NCBI GenBank assembly: GCA_938023035.1
Contig: CALIDI010000018.1
Coordinates: forward strand, 1-64,000
Source: an uncultured Leptolyngbyaceae cyanobacterium
GTDB lineage: Bacteria > Cyanobacteriota > Cyanobacteriia > Leptolyngbyales > Leptolyngbyaceae
DNA length: 64,000 bases
Direction of reading: 5' to 3'
The stretch's first letter is position 1; each line of letters opens with the position of its first letter. Shown piece after piece: positions 47,470 to 56,867 of the stretch. The notes beneath the pieces were generated by a model. The model ran no database searches, was not told the DNA's origin, and saw only the letters and a list, made by a program, of their open reading frames with translations. Both the position numbers and the translations under genes were made by a program.

Positions 47470-48387
47470 GTGCCCAAAGCTGGCATTATTTATAACGATG
47501 TGAAACCCATTGCTTGTCAAACTGCGGAAGCATTAAGAGGCAAGCTAGAGCTGCGTGGCTGGGAAGTTTGTCTGGCGACAGGGGTGGGAGGAATTTTGGG
47601 CTACTCACGCCCTGAAAGTCCTGTTTGCCATACGCCCATTGAGCAGCTCAACCCCCCTGGGTTTGATCATCAAATGCAGCTTGCGATCGTCCTAGGTGGA
47701 GACGGTACCGTTTTGTCTGCCTTTCGGCAGATTGCCCCTTACAATATTCCCTTATTAACCGTCAACACAGGCCATATGGGGTTTCTGACAGAAACCTACT
47801 TGAACCAGTTGCCCCAGGCTTTAGAAGCCGTGCTGGAGGGTAACTACGAGGTAGAAGAGCGCACCATGCTAACCGTGCAGGTATGGCGTGAGGCTACGGT
47901 GCTGTGGGAAGCCCTTTGCCTCAACGAAATGGTGATTCATCGGGAGCCGCTCACGAGCATGTGTCACTTTGAGGTACAGATTGGTCGCCATGCTCCAGTA
48001 GATATTGCTGCCGATGGGGTGATTGTGTCTACACCCACTGGTTCAACAGCCTATTCTCTCTCAGCAGGCGGGCCTGTAGTTACGCCTGATGTCCCAGTTT
48101 TGCAGTTAGTGCCGATTTGTCCCCATTCCCTGGCATCACGGGCACTGGTCTTTGCAAACACCGAGCAGGTCACAATTTTTCCGGCTACACCGAATCGGAT
48201 GGTAATGGTGGTGGATGGTAATGGGGGCTGTTACATTTTGCCCGATGACCAAGTCAAGATTCTGAAATCCCCCTATGCAGCCCGATTTATCCGGTTACGC
48301 CCGCCAGAGTTTTTTCATTTGCTCCGCGAGAAGTTGGGCTGGGGCTTACCCCACATTGCAAAGCCTGCTTCTGTAGAACTGCCTTAG
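47470..48387 (+). CDS. nadK: NAD kinase
   Basis: 305 residues from GTG 47470 ([20 protein letters not shown]), which matches family N-termini; a TTG at 47446 would add eight unlikely residues. The nucleotide site [33 protein letters not shown], the conserved [20 protein letters not shown] and [10 protein letters not shown] are all present. It phosphorylates NAD to NADP, a main supply for photosynthetic electron acceptance. Cyanobacteria commonly have two such enzymes; which type this is cannot be settled here. No ribosome-binding site is seen. Confidence 0.94.
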   Translation: MPKAGIIYNDVKPIACQTAEALRGKLELRGWEVCLATGVGGILGYSRPESPVCHTPIEQLNPPGFDHQMQLAIVLGGDGTVLSAFRQIAPYNIPLLTVNTGHMGFLTETYLNQLPQALEAVLEGNYEVEERTMLTVQVWREATVLWEALCLNEMVIHREPLTSMCHFEVQIGRHAPVDIAADGVIVSTPTGSTAYSLSAGGPVVTPDVPVLQLVPICPHSLASRALVFANTEQVTIFPATPNRMVMVVDGNGGCYILPDDQVKILKSPYAARFIRLRPPEFFHLLREKLGWGLPHIAKPASVELP

Positions 48388-48477
48388 AGGGCTTTCTAAA
48401 GTATTTTTTAGAGAAATTTTAGATAAGCGGTGAGGGGCTTCTCGACTGCACCCAAGTTGTTCTGGCCATTTATTCGG

Positions 48478-48642
48478 CGTTGCTCAATGGAGGGATGAAT
48501 TGCCCTCATCCCCTTTCTTGAATGCCTGTTAGGGCTATTCTTCTCTTCCCATTGGGAGAAGAAAGCTTTAGAGCCTGTTCTCTCTCTCTTTGGGAGAGGG
48601 CTAGGGTGAGGGCGAATTGGCTGCTTTCTATCCAGATTCTGC
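48478..48642. repeat. Interspersed repeat, second subfamily, copy R8
   Basis: GATGAATTGCCCTCATCCC, paired CTTCCCATTGGGAGAAG, CTCTCTTTGGGAGAGGG, then GGGTGAGGGCGAATTGG and TATCCAGATTCTGCA. The same block order occurs in R7 (25448-25612). Confidence 0.65.
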
Positions 48643-48700
48643 AACGTCACTCACTTCATCGATTTCGCGGCGGTCGCTTTTATGAGCAGAAATTCAGGAT

Positions 48701-48736
48701 AACGAAATTCTGTCACTGAACGAAATTCTGCGGCTG
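48701..48736. repeat. 18-bp tandem repeat upstream of cpcB
   Basis: AACGAAATTCTGTCACTG at 48701-48718 is followed directly by AACGAAATTCTGCGGCTG at 48719-48736 (15 of 18 identical), about 770 bp before cpcB. Confidence 0.6.
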
Positions 48737-49502
48737 AAATGCTGGGTTCAAATGTTGGATTTATTGGCTCAGTACAATGGGCTGAAGCAGCATCCACACT
48801 TTTTACTTTTTCTCGGTAGAGTGACTAGAGTGGACTATAGCACTTGCATGCGGGGTAGAACGCTTGAGTAAAAAGGGATATGGGAGCTTCTCCCCTAGCT
48901 AGGGTTTCCCCCTTTCACCTCGTTCCAAGGCTCGTTCGCACTGCGATATACCCCTTGTAACGGCCCCATCGAGACTCAGAACCGAGAACCCTATTACCTG
49001 AATTTTCACCTTCGTAATATTTCTTTATTTTCCTTCTTCGGATTCTTTTCTCCGTTGCGGGTGGCTGAATCAAGTGACAGAGATGTGTGTGTTAGCCAAC
49101 GAGACGGCTCTGGCAAAGCGATCGCCCTCGAAAAGGGTTCACTCAATTTGGAACGATTCTGATAGATAAAGGGTTTTAGACCTGCGGGCCTCTATTTATA
49201 ATTTGTAATAAACAACGATTCAACGACATAGTATAAACAGAGATGTTGGAAAACTTACGAAATGGATGCCCAAACTTCGGTGATTCATCGTCGCTAAGGA
49301 TTTTCAGCTTAGTTTAAGAAATGTAAAAAATTCCCAGTTTTCAGGGCTTCGTTTAGCGCTGAAGGGTAAAAGTCATTTCTTTGGTCATTTGCTTACTAGC
49401 GGGTTTGGTTTAGTCTGCAATCGCAGATTATTCGTCAAGCCTGACTAGGGTCGGTAGTGACCAGATTCATACTCAACTTGCACATCTTAGGAGATTGGGT
49501 TT
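48737..49502 (+). promoter_or_regulatory. Long untranslated region upstream of the cpc operon
   Basis: No ORF is credible over 750 bp. Small palindromes such as TCTGCaatcGCAGA (near 49420) and GGTCggtagtGACC (near 49452) lie in the last 100 bp. The cpcB start has AGGAG about ten bases upstream. Long leaders with several light- and nutrient-regulated promoters are usual for cpc operons; individual promoters cannot be assigned by eye. Confidence 0.5.
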
Positions 49503-50021
49503 ATGTTCGACGCATTTGCAAAAGTCGTTTCCCAGGCGGATGCACGGGGTGAATATTTGAGCTCAGCTCAGTTGGATGCTCTGAGCGCAATGGTTGCTGA
49601 CGGCAACAAGCGGATGGATACGGTGAATCGGATCACCAGCAATTCGTCTACGATTGTGGCGAATGCAGCCCGCTCTCTGTTCGCTGAGCAGCCCCAACTG
49701 ATTGCTCCGGGTGGAAATGCTTACACCAGCCGCCGGATGGCTGCTTGCTTGCGGGATATGGAAATCATCCTGCGCTACATCACCTATGCGATTTTTGCCG
49801 GCGATGCCAGTGTGCTCGATGACCGCTGCTTGAATGGTCTGCGCGAAACCTATTTGGCCCTGGGTACCCCCGGTGCTTCTGTGGCAGTGGGTGTGCAAAA
49901 GATGAAGGAAGCTGCTTTGGCGATCGCGAACGATCCTAATGGCGTGACCTATGGCGACTGCTCCAGCTTGATGGCTGAAGTGTCTAGCTACTTTGATAAG
50001 GCCGCGGCGGCTGTTGCTTAA
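49503..50021 (+). CDS. cpcB: C-phycocyanin beta subunit
   Basis: 172 residues, the usual length. Globin-like phycobiliprotein fold. The two chromophore cysteines are C82 ([12 protein letters not shown]) and C153 (YGDCSSL), with C109 (LDDRCLNG) also conserved. N72 in GGNAY is the position methylated in beta subunits. The pattern ([33 protein letters not shown]) is phycocyanin rather than phycoerythrin or phycoerythrocyanin. It forms the alpha-beta monomer of phycobilisome rods on the thylakoid surface. First gene of the operon, 92 bp before cpcA. Confidence 0.97.
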   Translation: MFDAFAKVVSQADARGEYLSSAQLDALSAMVADGNKRMDTVNRITSNSSTIVANAARSLFAEQPQLIAPGGNAYTSRRMAACLRDMEIILRYITYAIFAGDASVLDDRCLNGLRETYLALGTPGASVAVGVQKMKEAALAIANDPNGVTYGDCSSLMAEVSSYFDKAAAAVA

Positions 50022-50113
50022 TTGCATGTTTGCCGTTTTTGTTATTCGCCTGGAGCCGCTAGTCAATGCCAGGCAACTTCATAAGACGTGATTATTTTGG
50101 AGAACCTCTGACA

Positions 50114-50602
50114 ATGAAAACCCCTCTAACTGAAGCAGTCGCAGCAGCTGATTCGCAAGGACGCTTTCTTAGCTCCACCGAAATTCAAACCGCTTTTGGT
50201 CGTTTTCGCCAAGCCAAAGCAGGCTTAGAAGCCGCCAAAGTGCTCAGTGCTAAGGCCAATGAGCTGGCAAATGCTGCGGCAAACGCTGTTTACCAGAAGT
50301 TTCCTTACACCACCACAATGAGTGGCCCCAACTACGCCTCTACCCAAACAGGGAAGGATAAGTGCGTTCGTGACATCGGTTACTACCTGCGCATGGTGAC
50401 CTACTGCCTCGTCGTAGGTGGAACTGGCCCCATGGATGATTACTTGGTTGCTGGTATTGCCGAAATCAACCGCACGTTTGATCTCTCTCCTAGCTGGTAT
50501 GTGGAAGCTCTGAAGTATATCAAAGCGAACCATGGCTTGACCGGAGACCCTGCGGTAGAAGCTAACTCCTACATTGACTACGCCATCAATGCATTGAGCT
50601 AA
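50114..50602 (+). CDS. cpcA: C-phycocyanin alpha subunit
   Basis: 162 residues from ATG 50114 ([20 protein letters not shown]), with GGAGA about ten bases upstream; a TTG extension to 50066 is not family-like. The single bilin cysteine is C84 ([15 protein letters not shown]). Phycocyanobilin is attached here by CpcE/CpcF, both encoded in this window. A strong terminator-like hairpin follows within 16 bp, so cpcBA are probably expressed far above cpcE. Confidence 0.97.
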   Translation: MKTPLTEAVAAADSQGRFLSSTEIQTAFGRFRQAKAGLEAAKVLSAKANELANAAANAVYQKFPYTTTMSGPNYASTQTGKDKCVRDIGYYLRMVTYCLVVGGTGPMDDYLVAGIAEINRTFDLSPSWYVEALKYIKANHGLTGDPAVEANSYIDYAINALS

Positions 50603-50617
50603 GTAGGCGAGTTCATT

Positions 50618-50685
50618 TGCCCGGGAACCTTGACGACCATTGACTCCGATTAATGTTTGTGAGGGTTCCCGGGCATTGTTTTTGC
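50618..50685 (+). terminator. Attenuating terminator between cpcA and cpcE
   Basis: TGCCCGGGAACC (50618-50629) is perfectly complementary to GGTTCCCGGGCA (50664-50675), with a 34-base loop, followed by TTGTTTTTGCTGTTT. The position explains the expected excess of subunit message over lyase message. Confidence 0.75.
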
Positions 50686-50868
50686 TGTTTGCTGTTAGCC
50701 ACTCTACAATCGCTGTGAGAACTATGCGGAACAGTTCCTACTTTTCCCTGGTTATAGTTCATTAGGACGACCTACTTGATCCCGATGGCTCTATTCGCTT
50801 CACAGTTCTCAGTTATTTGAAGGTAGTGCTTTTCCTGTCTTCTGTTTCAGCTCGACGTTTGAGGATTT

Positions 50869-51696
50869 ATGAACACGGTTTCTGGGTTACAGGATGATTC
50901 ATCACTCACAGTGGATCAGGCGATCGCCAATCTTCAGGGTGAAGACTTGGGCCTACGTGTTTATGCGGCTTGGTGGCTGGGCCGTTTTCGGGTCGATGCA
51001 CCAGAGGCGGTGGATGTGTTGATGGCAGCCCTGACCGATGAGGCTGATCGTACGATGGCAGGTGGCTATCCGCTTCGACGCAATGCCGCCAGAGCCTTAG
51101 GTAAATTGGGCGATCGCCGGGCTGTACCGGCCCTGATTCAAGCATTGGAATGTTCAGATTTTTACGTGCGAGAAGCAGCGGCTCAATCTCTGGAAATGCT
51201 AGGAGATGAAGCCTGTATTCCCAAATTGATGGCTTTATTGCAAGATCAGGTGCCGGGAACCTTACCAGCCCCAGAACCTCCTCAACTGGCCCAACCCTTT
51301 GATGCTATCCTCGAAGCCCTGGGAACCCTCGAAGCGAAAGAAGCGATTCCGCTTGTTGCGCCGTTTCTCGATCATGCTGTACCGCGGATTCAGTATGCGG
51401 CAGCCCGGGCCATGTATCAGCTTGTTGCTGACCGAGCTGAGGCCAGCCTTTATGCAGAACGTCTGGTAAACGCCCTGGCAAACAATGACCTGCAACTACG
51501 GCGAATCGTACTGGCCGATTTAGGGGCGATTGGTTATTTGCCCGCTGCCGAGGCGATCGCTCAAACCCTGGCCGAAAATAGCCTGAAATTGATTGCCCTC
51601 AAAGGTTTATTAGAGAAGGAATTGCAACAATCTGAGCCGCAGAACCTATCTCCAGGAGCCATCCAAGTCATGACTCTGATGGATAGCCTGTTATGA
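50869..51696 (+). CDS. cpcE: Phycocyanobilin lyase subunit CpcE
   Basis: 275 residues, ATG 50869 with GAGG close upstream. HEAT/PBS-lyase repeats run through the chain: LGLRVYAAWWLGRFRVD, GYPLRRNAARALGKLGDRRA, SDFYVREAAAQSLEMLGDEA and HAVPRIQYAAARAMYQL. With CpcF it forms the E/F-type lyase that attaches phycocyanobilin to C84 of CpcA. It follows cpcA by 266 bp with no linker gene (cpcC, cpcD) between, unlike many cyanobacterial operons. Confidence 0.95.
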   Translation: MNTVSGLQDDSSLTVDQAIANLQGEDLGLRVYAAWWLGRFRVDAPEAVDVLMAALTDEADRTMAGGYPLRRNAARALGKLGDRRAVPALIQALECSDFYVREAAAQSLEMLGDEACIPKLMALLQDQVPGTLPAPEPPQLAQPFDAILEALGTLEAKEAIPLVAPFLDHAVPRIQYAAARAMYQLVADRAEASLYAERLVNALANNDLQLRRIVLADLGAIGYLPAAEAIAQTLAENSLKLIALKGLLEKELQQSEPQNLSPGAIQVMTLMDSLL

Positions 51697-51897
51697 CGAC
51701 AATAGGTTAAACAATCAGGATTGTTCTAACCTGCTCTTCAAGTTTTATATCGGCTTTCCAGCAATATAAGAGGACTCACTAAAGTCAAGGGGTCATAGGG
51801 GTAGAATCTCTAGCTGGGACAAAAGTTTCCCTAATTCCCCCCTGCCATCAAAATATCCTGATGGGTTTGCATTGTGCCATGATTCGGCAATTGAACT

Positions 51898-52719
51898 TTA
51901 GCGAGAATTCGCCATCGTTTGCTTAAGGAGTTGGCGATCTTGCTGGGTCTCAGGGTAGGGAGCCGTAAAGCGTGAAATTTTTTCTATCAGCCAGGGTAAC
52001 AGACGGTTGCCCCAGACCACCAAATGACTCTGCCAGCCCACTAAAATTTCGGGTGTGCCTTTTTTCATTCCTTTGATAAGCGCTTGAGCCACCTTTTGCG
52101 GCGTAGTCGGGATGACCCACCGAAACCACTGGAAATTGCGAACCATATCCGTATCTGTCAGGGAGGGCAACAGGGCGATGACGCGGATGTTGTGTCTAGA
52201 TAGTTCACTCCGCAATGCTTGCGTAAATCCGAGAATTGCAAACTTAGTGGCAGAGTAAGTAGCCATAGTCGGAGCTGCGATTTTTCCCATCAGGCTAGAG
52301 ACATTCACGATTGTGCCCTGTCGCTGCACAGCCATGCGGCGAGCAATCAGCCGCGTGATGGTATACATCCCCATCAGATTGAGGGCGATCTCATCTTGTA
52401 CTTGGGACAATTGAGCCTGTAAAAAAGGTGTTTGATAGGCAACACCAGCACAGTTAATCAGGAGATGAATCGGCCCATAATCACGCCAGGCTTGGGCGAT
52501 CGCAATATTGACCTGGATGGGTTGGGCTAAGTCTAGAGCTAAAGGCACAGCTTCAACACCCACTGCCTCAATTTCAGCAGCAACATCGGCCAAGCGAGAA
52601 CTGGTGCGCGCAACTAGAATCAACCGTTGGGCACCCTGATGAGCCAACTCCAGCGCAATGGCCCGACCAATTCCCCGCGAAGCCCCTGTGACGAGAACGG
52701 TTTTCCCTTGAAAATTCAT
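51898..52719 (-). CDS. Short-chain dehydrogenase/reductase
   Basis: 273 residues from ATG 52719. Classical SDR: the cofactor motif TGASRGIGRAIALELA, then NCAGVAYQTPF (NAG motif variant), catalytic serine in VNVSSLMGKIA, and Y-x3-K in ATYSATKFAILGF. The C-terminus has amphipathic segments (WFRWVIPTTPQKVAQAL, WGNRLLPWLIEKI) like membrane-associated SDRs acting on lipids. The substrate is unknown. It lies antisense between cpcE and cpcF, where no SDR is normally found, and so marks a rearrangement of the operon. Confidence 0.92.
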   Translation of the reverse strand: MNFQGKTVLVTGASRGIGRAIALELAHQGAQRLILVARTSSRLADVAAEIEAVGVEAVPLALDLAQPIQVNIAIAQAWRDYGPIHLLINCAGVAYQTPFLQAQLSQVQDEIALNLMGMYTITRLIARRMAVQRQGTIVNVSSLMGKIAAPTMATYSATKFAILGFTQALRSELSRHNIRVIALLPSLTDTDMVRNFQWFRWVIPTTPQKVAQALIKGMKKGTPEILVGWQSHLVVWGNRLLPWLIEKISRFTAPYPETQQDRQLLKQTMANSR

Positions 52720-53773
52720 GTGGAAACCTCCAATAGTGAGGGTTAAGATGCGCTCAGTGATGACAGAACTGACGAAGCGCCATTAAACCCAAAGTTGATA
52801 ATGGTGTAAACCTATCGATTGACGAGTGCGACAATCCGGTTAACAGGGAATCCGTGTCGCAATGATTCAAATCCAGCTTTGTTTGAGATCGAGCGCCGTC
52901 TGAGGTGAGAGCAAGTGGGAGTCATCCGTTGGCTATTGCTATCGTCATGGCCCAGGAGCCCAGGGGTAAAATCTCTAGCTGAAGATACAGCCCCCTTTAT
53001 TTCGACTCTCAACACTTCGGCTCACCCAGTGACAGTTGTCGTACAGAGAATCCACTTGTTGTTATTGACCAGCACACTCTAACAACAGAATCAAGTCACT
53101 GCAATCTTTATTAAAGAAAGGATTGAATTGTAATGTAAAGATACAACATTCTCAGAAACCCAACTGAGTTGTAGAGGTCAGCAAATGACGGCGCTCGCTC
53201 CTCACTTCATGCACTTCTATGGCCGATTAGAATGTTGGCTGATTAGGAGTAGAGGCAAGAAATCTGAGTATTTGCCACTGAATCTGAGGAGCAGGCAAAT
53301 TATTCCTGCTTGAGTGAAAATGAGGTAAGGTTCACTGACAGTGACCACTATTCCCAAGCGTCGCAGAGAGATGCGATCGCACGACACAAGTGCTACTTCG
53401 CCAAACCGTCATCAGAGAGCGATAGTAGTACGAGCTAACGTGAGGACGAAGTGCAGCGTAGAACCCCTGGCAGAGGATCAATCTTTCATCGCTCCCCTGT
53501 CACCCAAATACCCGCAGGCACCTGCCTAACGCCCTCGCTTCAACCAACTGAAATCATTCCACCAGAAATGCCCTAACTAAAGCACTAAACGTTTCCAGGA
53601 TGCCTCGCAAAGAGGGAGAATAAAAAGAGTATTGGTTTACCCCGGCGCTGTCGCCCAGAGCGACCAGGCAAGCCTGTTAACAGGTCTTACCCAATTGCTT
53701 TTTTTGCCAAGAGTCAGTCAGTTGCCTCTAGGTTCACCTTTCGTCCATTCCTCCACTTTTTTCCTTGTTCGTT
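52720..53773. other. About 1 kb without a supported gene between the SDR and cpcF
   Basis: No credible gene; an Arg-rich 62-codon ORF at 53341 has no family resemblance. With cpcF now separated from the cpc promoter, this region should contain its own promoter. I see no repeat ends or transposase traces that would show how the separation occurred. Confidence 0.4.
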
Positions 53774-54640
53774 ATGTCAGATTCTCTTGCTGCCCTGATT
53801 CATGCGGTGGAAACAGCAGATTCCTCTGTTTCCCTGGTTGAGGCTGTCCAAAAACTAGCCCATGCCCGTTTAGAAGGGGGCATTCCAACCTTGATTGCGG
53901 CTCTTAGCTACAACAATCCTGGAGCTGCCGTTGCTGCCGTTGATGGGCTGATCCACCTGGGAGAACCGGCTGTCCCAGCTTTGCTAGAGCAATTAGATCT
54001 GCATAATTACACCGCTAGAGCCTGGGCAATTCGCGCTCTGGCGGGTATCGGTGATCCTAGAGGACTCGTCACCTTACTAGGAGCCGCTACGGCAGATTTT
54101 GCTCTGAGTGTGCGGCGGGCAGCTGCCAAAGGCCTGGGCTGTATGAAGTGGCATTGGTTCCCCGATCATCTGCTGGAAATTGCCCAGGCTGAGGCACTCG
54201 ATGCTTTACTATTTGTGGCTCAACAGGATGAAGAGTGGGTCGTTCGTTATTCGGCTGTGGTGGGTTTACAGTCTCTCATGACGGCCCTGCAAAGAGGACA
54301 CGTCTACGGTCAAACCGCCTTTGAACAAGCGGCCTTATCTCAGATTCAGACCCAATTTGAGCGAATGGCTGTTGCAGATGCTCATATGGCCGTGCGCGCA
54401 CGGGTGTGGCTGGCTCAGCAACAGGTGCAACGGGTTCAAACGCGCTCAGTCGCCGTAGAGACAAACTCTTCTCCCCTATCGGAGACAGATTGGCAACTGA
54501 TTTTAGAGAAGTTGTACGCTCGCAAAGGCCAGGAACGATTAGTGTTGGCGGAGGGTGATCCCCGTCGTTACCGACAACTGGCGATTGCCGTTGCGTCTGA
54601 ACCGCCAAATAAAAGCGCTTTACCATCCTCTGATGCTTAA
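53774..54640 (+). CDS. cpcF: Phycocyanobilin lyase subunit CpcF
   Basis: 288 residues from ATG 53774 (MSDSLAALIHAVETADSSV); a TTG three codons upstream is not needed. HEAT/PBS-lyase repeats: RLEGGIPTLIAALSYNNPGA, VDGLIHLGEPAVPALLEQL, WAIRALAGIGDPRGLVTLLG and RRAAAKGLGCMKWHWFPD. The C-terminal half (LSETDWQLILEKLYARKGQE) matches CpcF rather than CpcE. It partners CpcE in chromophore attachment to CpcA. It lies 2.1 kb from cpcE. Confidence 0.93.
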   Translation: MSDSLAALIHAVETADSSVSLVEAVQKLAHARLEGGIPTLIAALSYNNPGAAVAAVDGLIHLGEPAVPALLEQLDLHNYTARAWAIRALAGIGDPRGLVTLLGAATADFALSVRRAAAKGLGCMKWHWFPDHLLEIAQAEALDALLFVAQQDEEWVVRYSAVVGLQSLMTALQRGHVYGQTAFEQAALSQIQTQFERMAVADAHMAVRARVWLAQQQVQRVQTRSVAVETNSSPLSETDWQLILEKLYARKGQERLVLAEGDPRRYRQLAIAVASEPPNKSALPSSDA

Positions 54641-55011
54641 AGGGGGAGCGGTTTAAGCTCTGGAGCTTGAGTAAGATTTTCTGATCCAGGCTGATCCAAT
54701 TTCACAGATCGACGAACTCCTGTGTGGCTGCAACATCCATGGTTGATGAGTCAAAACCTCAGCGCTGGCAGAATGCCTTGTTTTGATCTTTAGGGCTTGG
54801 CTTTACCCGACAGGTGTTGTATTAGTCTTTCGGGCTAGTTAGGTTAACGCCTGATAGCAACCCAATATCAATTTTAAATAAAGAACACAATCGATTATCT
54901 GATATCCGACTGAACGCCTGGCGCTAAGGGGGCAGCGGCTACCCAAAATCGCCAATTCAAAATGGTATGACGACTCCCAGTTGGAGCTATTTTGAATTCG
55001 GCACAGTGGTA
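54641..55011. other. Gene-free stretch
   Basis: About 370 bp between convergent cpcF and the 101-residue gene; no ORF, strong terminator or repeat is seen. Confidence 0.35.
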
Positions 55012-55317
55012 CTAGGCACTCCGTAATTTTCGTCGGCGTGTGACTGGCGTGGTTAAGGCTCGGTAAATTTCCTCTTGAGCAAAGCAGATAGACAGATGTT
55101 TGACGCCTAGTATAAGGTTGGCGCAGCGGCGTAAGCGCGCACTCTGAGCTAGCAATACATCGACCATCCAGGGGGTTAAGCAGTGAATTGTGAGCTGATT
55201 GTGGGAATGAATATGGAAGTGGCAGTAGGGCAATGTTTCTGCAAACTGTTTACAGAAACGCTCAAGGCGATAGTGCTCTAAAACAAGCTGATCGTCTGCC
55301 GTAAACTCTAGAGCCAT
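55012..55317 (-). CDS. Hypothetical protein
   Basis: 101 residues from ATG 55317. A soluble alpha/beta chain reads LVLEHYRLERFCKQFAETL, CHFHIHSHNQLTIHCLTPWM, SARLRRCANLILGVKHLSIC, with a basic tail. There are several Cys and His residues but no regular metal motif. The codon use looks coding, and the flanks have no overlapping gene. No family recognised. Confidence 0.6.
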   Translation of the reverse strand: MALEFTADDQLVLEHYRLERFCKQFAETLPYCHFHIHSHNQLTIHCLTPWMVDVLLAQSARLRRCANLILGVKHLSICFAQEEIYRALTTPVTRRRKLRSA

Positions 55318-55647
55318 GGTTAGATTTCTCCGTGACGGGTGGGTTAGACAACAAAGTTAAGCCTTTCTTGCGAGTCTGAGGGGATCACAGGGAGCCATTC
55401 ATAATCTGATGAACTCTGTTTTGATTGAAGCGGTTTCACACCATTCGCTCTATGGTGAAACTAGGGGTTTTGCATAAACATTTATTGAACTTCTGGGGGT
55501 AATTACGGATCTCTCAATTACTGAGTGCGTATCCGGAATTTGGCAAAGCTTTGTGGTTTGAGAGATTGGGCAGTGTAAAGTAACTGCAAATCTACTGGTG
55601 CAAGCAACGGCAAGCGACGGCAATTTTGTATAGAGAGGATAGTAACT
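55318..55647. other. Divergent promoter region
   Basis: 330 bp between the minus-strand 101-residue gene and the plus-strand PfkB kinase; no ORF or notable repeat. Confidence 0.35.
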
Positions 55648-56631
55648 GTGACGAAGCCCCGTGTTCTATGTCTGGGTGAAGTGTTGTTTGACTTTTTATC
55701 CGATCAACCGGGAGTGGCGCTGGAAGCAGTCACTTCCTGGACTCCCTACCCAGGGGGGGCACCTGCTAATGTCGCCTGTGGTTTGGCTAAATTAGGCACA
55801 GCCAGTGGATTTATTGGATGTGTTGGTAAGGATAGGGCAGGGGTCGAACTTGTACAGGTGTTGCAGACGGCTGGGGTTGATACAACGGGGGTTCAGTGGC
55901 ATCCTACGGCTCCTACCCGGGGGGTTTATGTGGTGCGTTCGGCTGAGGGCGATCGCCACTTCGCCGGGTTTGGGGAGTTTGATACAACAGGATTTGCCGA
56001 TACCCATTTACAGGCCCAGGAGATTCGCCCTGATTTACTGGATGAGTGCGAATACTTAGTGCTTGGTACTTTAGAGCTGGCTTATCCGGATAGTGCGGCG
56101 GCGATCGCCCATGTTCTTGACCTAGCTGAAGCCAACTACTCAAAGATTTTGGTGGATGTCAACTGGCGGCCTGTCTTTTGGACCGATCCGGATGCGGCAC
56201 CGGCAATCATCAAGGAGCTGTTGACTCGGGTAGATTTTCTCAAACTTTCTCAAGAGGAGGCTGATTGGCTGTTTGGCACTCAATTTCCTGCCGAAATTGC
56301 TGCCCAGGTTGATCAACTGGAAGGGGTTTTGGTAACGGCGGGAGCAGCGGGCTGTGCCTACTGGGTGAATGGTCATCAGGGACGGCTACCGGCTTTTGCG
56401 GTTGATGTTGAAGATACGACTGGGGCTGGTGATGGCTTTGTGGCAGGATTTGTGCACCAATTGTGTGAGCAGGGCATCCACCGTTTGGATGATGCGACAA
56501 TTGTCCACAAGATGGTGGCCTATGCCAGTGCTGTTGGGGCTTTGACGGCTACTCGCCTAGGAGCGATCGCGGCGCAGCCAACAGCAGCAGAAGTAGAAGC
56601 CTTTTTATATCTGCAAGGGCAGGAAGGGTAA
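55648..56631 (+). CDS. PfkB-family carbohydrate kinase, fructokinase-like
   Basis: 327 residues from GTG 55648, with GAGG upstream. Ribokinase fold: N-terminal LCLGEVLFDFLSD and the PfkB-1 signature PGGAPANVACGLAKLG, substrate-lid residues (FIGCVGKDRAG), and the PfkB-2 signature DTTGAGDGFVAGF with the catalytic aspartate and anion hole. The length and LGEVLFD/GGAPANVA pattern are those of bacterial fructokinases (ScrK type), which phosphorylate fructose released from sucrose. No sucrose genes adjoin it, so the substrate is inferred. Confidence 0.9.
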   Translation: MTKPRVLCLGEVLFDFLSDQPGVALEAVTSWTPYPGGAPANVACGLAKLGTASGFIGCVGKDRAGVELVQVLQTAGVDTTGVQWHPTAPTRGVYVVRSAEGDRHFAGFGEFDTTGFADTHLQAQEIRPDLLDECEYLVLGTLELAYPDSAAAIAHVLDLAEANYSKILVDVNWRPVFWTDPDAAPAIIKELLTRVDFLKLSQEEADWLFGTQFPAEIAAQVDQLEGVLVTAGAAGCAYWVNGHQGRLPAFAVDVEDTTGAGDGFVAGFVHQLCEQGIHRLDDATIVHKMVAYASAVGALTATRLGAIAAQPTAAEVEAFLYLQGQEG

Positions 56632-56867
56632 TCGGCTGTCCCCAACCTGCTATGGCTGACCCGATACGAAACATTTTGGCATGGCTGAATCGAGGGATAG
56701 CTGGCAGCCACTTTGGCGATACAGGCGTTTTGGCCATGTTCCTAGAACGTATCCCAGAAGATATCCTACGGTGCGGCAACGCTAAATTTGCAAAAAGAAT
56801 GAGGCCCCCACTGACGGGACAAAATACCCTGTAAGCTCATCTCTAGCGGGTTCTTTTTGGTGTTTCT

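Noticed and set aside
53341-53529. 62-codon Arg/Ser-rich ORF between SDR and cpcF
   Set aside because: No ribosome-binding site, composition typical of random frames, no family pattern.
56652-56834. 60-codon ORF between the PfkB kinase and the hydrolase
   Set aside because: No ribosome-binding site and no domain; probably intergenic.
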